Shown: positions 1 through 5,142 of the stretch, piece after piece
Position numbering within the stretch: the first letter of the stretch is position 1
How the letters are laid out: every line of letters begins with the position of its first letter
Assembly (NCBI GenBank): GCA_028291445.1
Contig: JAQGIA010000214.1
Location: 1-6,441 of the forward strand
Source of the DNA: Belnapia sp.
GTDB taxonomy: Bacteria; Pseudomonadota; Alphaproteobacteria; Acetobacterales; Acetobacteraceae
Direction of reading: 5' to 3'
Length of the DNA: 6,441 nt
Notes under the pieces: model-generated
Seen by the model: the letters and a program-made list of their open reading frames with translations, nothing else
The model's database searches: none
What the model was told of the DNA's origin: nothing
Program-made: the position numbers and the translations under genes

Positions 1-959
1 TCAGCGAAGCGGATATCCGCAGCCCCGAGGAAGCCGGCGCCTACCTGACGAAACTGCGGCAGATCCTGCGCTACCTCGGCACCTGCGACGGCAACATGGA
101 CGAGGGCTCGATGCGGGCCGATGTCAACGTCTCGGTACGCAAGGCGGGCGAGCCGTATCGGACGCGCTGCGAGGTGAAGAACGTCAATTCCATCCGCTTC
201 GTCATGCAGGCGGTGGAGGCCGAGGCGCGGCGGCAGATCGACGTTTTTGAAAGTGGCGGCGAGGTTGTCCAGGAAACCCGGCTGTTCGACACCAGCCGGG
301 GCGTGACACGCTCGATGCGCTCCAAGGAGGATGCGCATGACTACCGCTACTTCCCCGACCCCGACCTGCCGCCGCTGGTGCTGGATGCCGGCTGGGTCGA
401 GGCGCTGAAGGCGGCGCTGCCGGAATTGCCGGATGCACGCCGCGCGCGCTACGCCGCCATGGGGCTTTCGGCCTATGACGCGCATGTCCTGACCTTGGAG
501 AAGGAGACCGCGGCCTTCTTCGAGGCGGTGGCGCAGGGCCGCGACGCCAAGACCGTGGCGAATTGGGTGACCGGCGATTTCTTCGCCGCCCTCAACCGCA
601 CCGGGCATGACATCGCCTCCAGCCCGGTCAGCGCTACCGGCCTCGCCGAGCTGCTCGACCTGATCGCCGACAAGACGATCAACGGCAAGATCGCCAAGGA
701 TGTGTTGGCGATCATGTTCGAAACCGGGGAGCGCGCCCCCGCCATCGTGGACGCCCGTGGCTTGCGTCAGGTGGTGGATACCGGCGCCATCGAAGCCGTC
801 ATCGACCGGGTCATGGCCGCCAATGCCGAAAAACTCGACGAGTACCGTGCCGGCAAGGACAAGCTGTTCGGCTTCTTCGTCGGTCAGGTGATGAAGGCCA
901 TGCAGGGCAAGGGCAACCCGGCCCTGGTGAACGACGTGCTGAAGCAGAAGCTGGGCTGA
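1..959 (+). CDS. gatB: Aspartyl/glutamyl-tRNA(Asn/Gln) amidotransferase subunit B, 3' two-thirds (5' end outside window)
   Basis: GatB is the tRNA-binding, kinase/transamidation subunit of cytoplasmic GatCAB. This complex converts Glu-tRNA(Gln) and Asp-tRNA(Asn) to Gln-tRNA(Gln) and Asn-tRNA(Asn) using ammonia channelled from GatA. The reading frame is open from base 3, giving 318 visible residues of a protein usually near 480, so the true start is upstream; the ATG at 96 is internal. Family signatures seen are [65 protein letters not shown], then [15 protein letters not shown] helical C-terminal tRNA-binding (YqeY-like) tail follows, with NWVTGDF, the segment [12 protein letters not shown], and [13 protein letters not shown] at the end. 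No frameshift or missing block is visible, and the gene should be functional. A stable hairpin follows 6 bp after the stop. Whether gatC and gatA lie upstream cannot be seen. Confidence 0.98.
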   Translation, partial: SEADIRSPEEAGAYLTKLRQILRYLGTCDGNMDEGSMRADVNVSVRKAGEPYRTRCEVKNVNSIRFVMQAVEAEARRQIDVFESGGEVVQETRLFDTSRGVTRSMRSKEDAHDYRYFPDPDLPPLVLDAGWVEALKAALPELPDARRARYAAMGLSAYDAHVLTLEKETAAFFEAVAQGRDAKTVANWVTGDFFAALNRTGHDIASSPVSATGLAELLDLIADKTINGKIAKDVLAIMFETGERAPAIVDARGLRQVVDTGAIEAVIDRVMAANAEKLDEYRAGKDKLFGFFVGQVMKAMQGKGNPALVNDVLKQKLG

Positions 960-965
960 GCGCTC

Positions 966-990
966 GTGGCCGGGGCACAGCCCCGGCCAC
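966..990 (+). terminator. Stem-loop after gatB, probable transcription terminator
   Basis: GTGGCCGGGGC (966-976) and GCCCCGGCCAC (980-990) form a perfect 11-bp GC-rich stem with a 3-nt ACA loop, starting 6 bp after the gatB stop codon. No clear T-run follows (CTCCGTTCAG), so it is a non-canonical intrinsic terminator or an mRNA 3'-end stabiliser. Being symmetric, it could also act on minus-strand transcripts coming from the transporter remnant on its right. The hairpin itself is seen directly; its terminator role is inferred from position. Confidence 0.7.
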
Positions 991-1004
991 CTCCGTTCAG
1001 CCCT

Positions 1005-1332
1005 TTAGCGCTGCAGGCTGGCGACGCAGTCCCGCGCCAGTACCGGTGCGCCGTCATGGAAGCGCAGGCCCTCGCGCAGGGTCACCGTCGCCCTCCACCA
1101 CATGGCCGGCGACCCTCTGCGGCGAGGGCCGCAATTCATCGTCGACCCCGTAGAGCGTGTCCCAGACCAGATGGGCATGGGTGCGGGTTGCGTAATTCCT
1201 GCTCCAGATCGGGTCGATGATGGCGACATCGGCATAGGGCACAAAGCGGAGGGTGCGGCTCTCGTCGGCCCTTGCCAGGCGCGGGGTGGCCAATAGGGCC
1301 GCCGCGGTAGCAAGCAGGCGGCGTCTTTGCAG
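1005..1332 (-). pseudogene. Remnant of a peptide/nickel-type ABC transporter solute-binding protein (SBP_bac_5), N-terminal piece only
   Basis: On the minus strand a twin-arginine-like or Sec-type leader, RRRLLATAAALLATPRLARA, is followed by DESRTLRFVPYADVAIIDPIW, then RTHAHLVWDTLYGVDDELRPSPQ and VAGHVVE. This is the typical mature N-terminus of periplasmic family-5 solute-binding proteins (dipeptide, oligopeptide, nickel or similar). Near 1080-1095 the homology leaves this frame and continues in another as TVTLREGLRFHDGAPVLARDCVASLQR, then meets TAA at 1005-1007. The expected short stretch (a DDG..W-like segment) is missing at the junction, so a small non-multiple-of-three deletion is likely. 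The remaining roughly 400 residues of a protein usually near 500 are absent; beyond the stop is the gatB hairpin. The best start position reads CTG (1330-1332), with GGGAG a few bases upstream, suggesting that an ATG was also lost. No permease or ATPase gene is near. Non-functional. Confidence 0.85.
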
Positions 1333-1337
1333 GGGGT

Positions 1338-1357
1338 CTCCCGGCGGGGGCCGGGAG
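1338..1357. other. Perfect 8-bp stem-loop in front of the transporter remnant
   Basis: CTCCCGGC (1338-1345) pairs perfectly with GCCGGGAG (1350-1357) around a 4-nt loop. On the minus strand the second arm to be read is GCCGGGAG, so the hairpin sequesters the GGGAG that would serve as ribosome binding site for the transporter remnant. It may be a leftover regulatory structure, a terminator for transcripts from the TM2 gene, or chance in very GC-rich DNA. The pairing is seen; the role is unknown. Confidence 0.4.
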
Positions 1358-1381
1358 GGCAGCAGAATTACGGGCCAGGCT

Positions 1382-1404
1382 GTCTCCCCTGGGGGAAGGG
1401 AGAC
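1382..1404 (-). terminator. Stem-loop downstream of the TM2 gene, possible terminator
   Basis: GTCTCCC (1382-1388) and GGGAGAC (1398-1404) form a 7-bp perfect stem with a 9-nt loop. The hairpin begins 9 bp beyond the stop codon of the minus-strand TM2 gene, the expected place for a terminator. There is no T-run on the minus strand after it, so strength is uncertain. A second hairpin at 1338-1357 lies just downstream and could act with it. Confidence 0.5.
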
Positions 1405-1413
1405 GTGGCGGGA

Positions 1414-1689
1414 TCAGGTGACGGGCAGCTGCTCGTTCAATTCCTTGGCCATGCCCGGGATCAGCAGCGCATCGGCCAGCGCCCAGGTGCCGGTGGTGAC
1501 GAAGCCGAGCAGGCCGAGGCCGCTCCAGATCATCGGCACCGAGAGCACGGTGATGGCGGCCATGCCGGCGGCCGAGAGATTGCGGCCGAGGTAGAAACGG
1601 TGCAGGCCGAACAGGCCGAACAACGCCCAGAGCACATAGGCAAGCCCTACCGACTTTCGGCGCGGAGCCGGAAGTGTCATCGCCAGCAT
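1414..1689 (-). CDS. TM2-domain small inner-membrane protein
   Basis: This 91-residue protein has the TM2 domain layout (Pfam PF05154). After a short basic cytoplasmic start (PAPRRK, residues 7-12) comes a hydrophobic helix ending in the hallmark GLFGLHRFYLGR (residues 25-36). A second hydrophobic stretch runs from about 43 to 78 and contains the conserved late Asp (ALADALLIP, D73). The function of bacterial TM2 proteins is largely unknown; many are single-domain membrane proteins of this size. ATG at 1689 is chosen because GGGGGA sits 7 nt upstream. A TTG at 1704 and an ATG at 1680 are alternatives that change only the first few residues. The gene stands alone. Its upstream region is shared with a gene read the other way, and a hairpin lies just downstream. 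The domain call is firm; no physiological role can be read from context. Confidence 0.88.
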   Translation of the reverse strand: MLAMTLPAPRRKSVGLAYVLWALFGLFGLHRFYLGRNLSAAGMAAITVLSVPMIWSGLGLLGFVTTGTWALADALLIPGMAKELNEQLPVT

Positions 1690-1937
1690 GGAAGCATCCC
1701 CCAAATCGCAGCGCCGCGGTCATTTCCCCACCACGACGCGCAGTTAAGAATTGCGGCACTGCAACGCCCTTGGGAAGCGGTTTCGACGCCATGGCCGCGG
1801 CTTGGTGGCGGCGCGTGGCCGGGCCGACACATGCGCCGTCGCCCGGTCCAACCATTCGCCCTAATCGCTCGCCCCGATCGCTCGCCAGCATGTCGCGGCC
1901 CGGTTAGGCTCGGCCACAAGCACGAGGAGCGGGACGC
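1690..1937. other. Intergenic region between divergent TM2 and GST genes
   Basis: These 248 bp contain no credible gene: readings through it lack a ribosome binding site or family-like sequence. It must hold the start signals of both divergent genes. An A/T-richer pocket at about 1743-1753 (TTAAGAATT) stands out from the GC-rich surroundings and could belong to a promoter, but I cannot fit convincing -35/-10 pairs. A 10-bp direct repeat lies at 1864-1886. Confidence 0.5.
1864..1886. repeat. Tandem 10-bp direct repeat upstream of the GST gene
   Basis: ATCGCTCGCC occurs at 1864-1873 and again at 1877-1886, a 13-bp period, 52 to 74 bp before the GST start codon. The position suits a regulator binding site, but the core is GC-rich and could be a chance duplication. 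The repeat is seen directly; its role is unknown. Confidence 0.4.
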
Positions 1938-2567
1938 ATGATCGAATTGCACACCTGGAACACGCCCAACGGCCGCAAGATCAGCGTGGCGCTGGAGGAG
2001 ATGGGGCTGCCCTACACCGTCAAGGTGGTAAATATCGGCAAGGGCGAGCAGTTCAACCCGGATTTCCTGGCGTTCAGCCCGAACAACCGCATCCCGGCGA
2101 TCATCGATCCGGACGGGCCGGGTGGCCAGCCGATCACCGTCTTCGAAAGCGGCGCCATCCTGCTCTATCCCGGCGAAAAGACCGGCAAGTTCCTGCCCGC
2201 CGACCTGCGGGCGCGGGTCCCGGTGCTGGAATGGCTGATGTGGCAGATGGGCGGCTTCGGTCCGATGCCCGGCCAGGTGCATCATTTCCTGATGCAGCCG
2301 GATGGGCCGGCGAAGGACTATGGCGTCAAGCGCTATGGCGACGAGACCAAGCGGCTCTATGGCGTGCTGGATCGCCGCCTGGCCGGGCGGGAGTATGTCG
2401 CGACCGAGGGCGCCCCAAGCATTGCCGATTTCGCCATCCTCGGCTGGGCCTGGCGGCACGAGCGGCATCTGGTGCCCTTCGATACCTTGCCCAATGTCGC
2501 CGCCTGGTATGCCCGGATGATGGCCCGGCCGGCGACGGCGAAGGGTTTCGAGGTGACGCTGGGCTGA
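1938..2567 (+). CDS. YfcG/Ure2p-like (Nu-class) glutathione S-transferase family protein
   Basis: This 209-residue cytosolic protein has the usual GST length and order. The thioredoxin-like N-domain (about 1-85) carries the TPNGRK motif (9-14), SPNNRIPAI (47-55) and FESGAIL (69-75). T9 and N11 match the Thr/Asn pair that YfcG uses around glutathione instead of a classical catalytic Tyr or Ser. E70/S71 is the usual gamma-glutamyl binding pair. The helical C-domain has LEWLMWQMGGFGPMPGQ, RYGDETKRLYGVLDRRL and SIADFAI. Family members bind glutathione or GSSG and show disulfide reductase or peroxidase activity; the real substrate here is unknown. GAGGAG (1924-1929) stands 8 nt before the ATG and supports this start. 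One oddity is that residues 77-80 read YPGE where the family normally has YLAE, putting Pro-Gly inside a helix. The gene converges with the amidohydrolase 7 bp downstream, with a shared hairpin over both stops. Confidence 0.93.
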   Translation: MIELHTWNTPNGRKISVALEEMGLPYTVKVVNIGKGEQFNPDFLAFSPNNRIPAIIDPDGPGGQPITVFESGAILLYPGEKTGKFLPADLRARVPVLEWLMWQMGGFGPMPGQVHHFLMQPDGPAKDYGVKRYGDETKRLYGVLDRRLAGREYVATEGAPSIADFAILGWAWRHERHLVPFDTLPNVAAWYARMMARPATAKGFEVTLG

Positions 2568-2579
2568 CCCGCCGTCACC
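2552..2579. terminator. Shared bidirectional hairpin spanning both stop codons of a convergent pair
   Basis: GGTGACG (2552-2558) pairs with CGTCACC (2573-2579). Inside, one C-C mismatch and one T-G wobble lead to a further GGG/CCC stem closed by a CTGA loop (2564-2567). The GST stop TGA (2565-2567) lies in the loop and the amidohydrolase stop (2575-2577) lies in the outer arm. A near-symmetric stem at a 7-bp convergent junction suits a bidirectional terminator, although no T-run follows on either strand. Confidence 0.6.
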
Positions 2580-3810
2580 CCAGCCGGTCGATCAGCGCAG
2601 CCCCGCCCTTCATCACGAAGGGGATGCGCTCGCCCTGGCCGGTCAGCACGCCGATATCGGCGATGGGATCGCCATCGACCAGGATGAGGTCGGCCAAGGC
2701 CCCGGCCGCCACCACGCCGAGCTGGCCGTCCTTCTGCAGCAGCGCCGCATTGGTGCTGGTGGCGCTGCGCAGGACATCGGCGGCGGGCAGGGCCTGGCGG
2801 CGGATGATGAACTCGTCCGACTGCCGCCGGTGCATCGCCCCCAGCAGATCCGTGCCGAACCCCATGCGCACGCCGGCACGGGCCAGGATCTCAAGGCTGC
2901 CGAGGCCGGCCTCCTGCACGCTGGACAGCTTGGCCATGCTTTCGGGCGGCATGCCCAGCGCCGGGCCTTCCTCGGCCAGGGCCTCGTAGGTCACCAGGGT
3001 CGGCACCGCGAAGGCCTGCTTCTCGGCCATGAATTCCGCGGTCGTCGCATCGATCAGATTGGCATGCTCGATGCTGCGGACCCCGAGACGTACCGCCCGG
3101 TGGATGCTCTCGGGCGTATAGGCATGCGCCAGGACATAGCTGCGCCAGGCCTTGGCCTCCCAGACGGCGCAGGCGATCTCCTCGTCGCTGTATTGCAGCG
3201 CATAGATCGGGTCGGACGGCGAGGCGACGCCGCCGCTGGCCATGATCTTGATGGCATGGGCGCCACGCTTGAGTTCGCTGCGCACCGCCTTCCGTACCTC
3301 GTCCACCCCATCGGCGATGATGGCGATCGCCTGGGTCGGGGCGCAGCAGCCGCAGAATTGGTCGAGCAGGACATTGGCCCGCATGTCGCCATGCCCGCCG
3401 GTCGGCGACAGCGCGCGGCCCGGGTAGAATAGCCGGGGCGCGGTGATCAGCCCGGTGTCGCAGGCGATCGCCAGGCCCCAGTCGGCGCCGCCGGCGTCGC
3501 GGATGCTGGTGAAGCCGCGCTTCAGCGAGTCCTTCAGTCGTTCGGCGGCCTGCAGCGCCTGGAGGCTGCGCGGCAGCTTGTCCAGCCGGCCGAGGTCGGC
3601 ATCCACGCCATAGGCGTGCACATGGGCGTCGATCAGCCCCGGCATTAGCGTGCGGCCACCGCAATCGATGACCCGGGCGGCGCTGCTGGCGATGGGCCGG
3701 TCGGCCACTTCCTTGATCCGCTCGCCCTCGACCAGCACCTCCATCCCCTCCGCCAGGGTATCGGCCAGGCCATCGAACAGGCGCAGGTTGCGGAACAAGG
3801 TGGCGGCCAT
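2575..3810 (-). CDS. Metal-dependent amidohydrolase, prolidase-like (Xaa-Pro / Xaa-Arg-Lys dipeptidase type)
   Basis: This 411-residue protein is full length for the amidohydrolase superfamily. Parts of the small beta-sandwich domain lie at both ends, around a TIM barrel. Binuclear metal ligands are visible: HVH (H63, H65), the lysine expected to be carboxylated in KIMASGG (K188), H229 in LAHAYT, H249 in EHANLID, and D321 in FGTDLLG. Other signatures are PGLIDAHVH, SPTGGHGDMR (135-144), DGVDEVRKAV (167-176), ASPSDP and GALADLILVDGDPIADI. This pattern belongs to the subgroup holding Cc2672- and Sgx9260-type dipeptidases, which cleave dipeptides with C-terminal Pro, Arg or Lys. The exact substrate is inference, and other cyclic amides are possible. 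No signal peptide is seen, so it should be cytoplasmic. The ATG at 3810 has CGGGAG 7 nt upstream. At 222-224, WRS replaces a segment that is usually small and Gly-containing. All metal ligands are intact. Confidence 0.92.
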   Translation of the reverse strand: MAATLFRNLRLFDGLADTLAEGMEVLVEGERIKEVADRPIASSAARVIDCGGRTLMPGLIDAHVHAYGVDADLGRLDKLPRSLQALQAAERLKDSLKRGFTSIRDAGGADWGLAIACDTGLITAPRLFYPGRALSPTGGHGDMRANVLLDQFCGCCAPTQAIAIIADGVDEVRKAVRSELKRGAHAIKIMASGGVASPSDPIYALQYSDEEIACAVWEAKAWRSYVLAHAYTPESIHRAVRLGVRSIEHANLIDATTAEFMAEKQAFAVPTLVTYEALAEEGPALGMPPESMAKLSSVQEAGLGSLEILARAGVRMGFGTDLLGAMHRRQSDEFIIRRQALPAADVLRSATSTNAALLQKDGQLGVVAAGALADLILVDGDPIADIGVLTGQGERIPFVMKGGAALIDRLG

Positions 3811-3811
3811 G

Positions 3812-3831
3812 GGCTAACTCCCGGATTAGCC
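3812..3831 (-). promoter_or_regulatory. Inverted repeat surrounding the amidohydrolase ribosome binding site
   Basis: GGCTAA (3812-3817) and TTAGCC (3826-3831) are perfect inverted arms around an 8-bp centre. That centre contains the minus-strand Shine-Dalgarno GGGAG (bases 3818-3822), and the near arm sits one base from the ATG at 3810. The half-site GGCTA recurs directly after it (3832-3836) and in GGGCTA at 3887-3892, within the 96-bp divergent region. It could be an operator between the two divergent genes, or an mRNA hairpin presenting the ribosome binding site in its loop. Pairing and position are seen; function is inferred. Confidence 0.4.
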
Positions 3832-3906
3832 GGCTAGCTTGCCGCCGGCCGGATGATCTGGCGAGGGTTTCATCCGCCGCTCACCAGGGCTAGGGCATGG
3901 TGGGGC

Positions 3907-5136
3907 ATGACCCATCGCGCCCTGCCGACCTTGCTCGCCGTCCTGCTGCTTGGCGGCTGTTCCCTCAGCGGCACCATCACCGACCACAGCGTCGCCTATA
4001 ATTCAACGGTGGAGGCGGCGACGGATACGCTGCTGGTCACCAACGTGCTGCGGGCGCGGGACCAGGCGCCGCTGCATTTCACCACCATCGGCGCCATCCA
4101 CGGCTCCTTCAGCCTGTCGGCGGGGCTTGGCTACGACCTGACGGCGGTGAACAGCGGGACCCAGCCGGCGCTGCTGGCGGCGAGCAACCCGAGCTTCGAC
4201 ATCGGCCCGCTAGACCGGCAGGAATTCGCCCGCGGGCTGCTGCGGCCGATCGACCCGGTGCTGCTGCGGCTGCTGTCCGACCGCGGCCTGCCGGACCAGC
4301 TGCTGCTGCATCTGCTGATCTCGAAATTCGACGAGGGGCCGGGCGGCCGCATCATCGTCAACGACCCGGCGGCGCGGCAGCCGCTGGACCCCGCTGCCGA
4401 GGCGGCCTGTGCGGCGGGCGATGCGGCAGCGCTGCCTTGCGATCCCTTCCAGGCCATCGTGGGCCGGCTCACCCGCTCCGGCCGGCTGCGCTTCAACGGC
4501 TATACCCGGCTGATCCCGCTGGGTCCGGCACTCAGCCGGGCGGAGGCCTCGGCGCCGGAGCGGCTGGCGATGCTGAAGGAGGCCGGCGTCAGCCTGCGCC
4601 GGTCCGGGTCGGGCTGGCAGCTGTACCGGGCGGTCAATCAGCTGGTCATCTGCGTGCCCGGCCGCCCCGGGTCCCGGCCGCCCTTCACCGCCCTGGCGCT
4701 CGACAACGAGCCGCCGCAGATCTCGCCGATCACCCAGGAGGGCGACCCCTGCAATGCCGATGAGGTGGCGGACCAGGCGATCCCCGCCGGCCATGCCGCA
4801 CCCTCCGGCCTCGCCTGGTATCTCCGCTCGGTGGAGGAGGTGCTGCACTACCTCGGCGCGGTGCAGCGGCGGGAGGAGCAGGGCATCGCCTATCGCATCG
4901 CGGTGCCGCGGGCCGGCGGCGGCACCGCCACCCCGCGGCTGTTCCGGCTCTGGCCGCAGCCGCCGGCGCGGCCGCGCATCGCCACCGACTACCGCGGCCG
5001 GCGCTGGTTCGTCGCCGAGCAGGATGACGCCGAGGACCAGACCTTGCGGGTGCTCGCGCTGACCACGCAGCTGCTCAACCTGCAGAAATCGGCCGGGGAG
5101 ATTCCCTCCTCAGGCACCTTGCGGCTGGTGCGCTGA
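3907..5136 (+). CDS. Outer-membrane-type lipoprotein, conserved, function unknown
   Basis: This 409-residue exported protein starts with a clean lipoprotein signal: MTHRALPTLLAVLLLGGC, with the lipobox LGGC putting the lipid-bearing Cys at residue 18. Ser at +2 argues for outer-membrane delivery. The frame is open back to 3853, but the upstream residues have no ribosome binding site and would spoil the signal peptide, so ATG 3907 is preferred. It has only a modest AGGG/GTGGGG upstream. The mature part has no catalytic motif I recognise. The most family-like blocks are TNVLRARDQAPLHFTT (45-60), followed by a Gly/Ser-rich stretch, then SVEEVLHYLG (308-317) and QLLNLQKSAGEIPSSGTLRL near the C-terminus. 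I have an impression of similar blocks in unannotated lipoproteins of other Proteobacteria, but cannot name a domain. The middle (about 155-180 and 230-300) is Ala/Pro/Arg-rich with scattered Cys residues. Its stop is 2 bp from that of the convergent amidase. Confidence 0.85.
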   Translation: MTHRALPTLLAVLLLGGCSLSGTITDHSVAYNSTVEAATDTLLVTNVLRARDQAPLHFTTIGAIHGSFSLSAGLGYDLTAVNSGTQPALLAASNPSFDIGPLDRQEFARGLLRPIDPVLLRLLSDRGLPDQLLLHLLISKFDEGPGGRIIVNDPAARQPLDPAAEAACAAGDAAALPCDPFQAIVGRLTRSGRLRFNGYTRLIPLGPALSRAEASAPERLAMLKEAGVSLRRSGSGWQLYRAVNQLVICVPGRPGSRPPFTALALDNEPPQISPITQEGDPCNADEVADQAIPAGHAAPSGLAWYLRSVEEVLHYLGAVQRREEQGIAYRIAVPRAGGGTATPRLFRLWPQPPARPRIATDYRGRRWFVAEQDDAEDQTLRVLALTTQLLNLQKSAGEIPSSGTLRLVR

Positions 5137-5142
5137 GCTCAG
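5133..5142. other. 10-bp palindrome holding both stop codons of a convergent gene pair
   Basis: CTGAGCTCAG is a perfect palindrome. The lipoprotein stop TGA is bases 5134-5136 and the amidase stop is bases 5139-5141 on the other strand, leaving 2 bp between them. It is too short and has no loop, so it is not a normal terminator. A weak GCACC/GGTGC pairing (5114-5118 with 5127-5131) lies just upstream. Neither gene has a clear intrinsic terminator here. Confidence 0.5.

Noticed and set aside
96..98. ATG as the gatB start
   Set aside because: The same frame is open upstream and encodes conserved GatB sequence ([12 protein letters not shown]), so this Met is internal.
1136..1891. 251-codon minus-strand frame crossing the TM2 gene and the transporter remnant
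   Set aside because: It contains the true remnant frame only at its end (signal peptide and mature start are in other frames for most of its length), and the rest is out of frame with the TM2 protein, rich in Arg/Pro/His.
1327..1941. 204-codon plus-strand frame over the TM2 gene and intergenic region
   Set aside because: No ribosome binding site, low-complexity Gln/Gly/Arg/His composition, antisense to the TM2 gene, and it runs into the GST start.
1677..2468. 263-codon open frame on the minus strand overlapping the GST gene
   Set aside because: It is antisense to a well-supported GST, has low-complexity His/Gln/Arg/Pro-rich content and no family motif; long antisense frames are expected at this GC content.
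3358..3374. FCGCC cysteine cluster in the amidohydrolase as a possible extra metal site
   Set aside because: From memory, related prolidase-like amidohydrolases often have Cys residues at this place, so it is probably an ordinary family trait rather than a new site.
3853..3906. Upstream ATG (3853) as the lipoprotein start
   Set aside because: It would add an 18-residue Trp/Arg-rich stretch before the signal peptide and lacks a ribosome binding site; ATG 3907 gives a normal lipoprotein leader.
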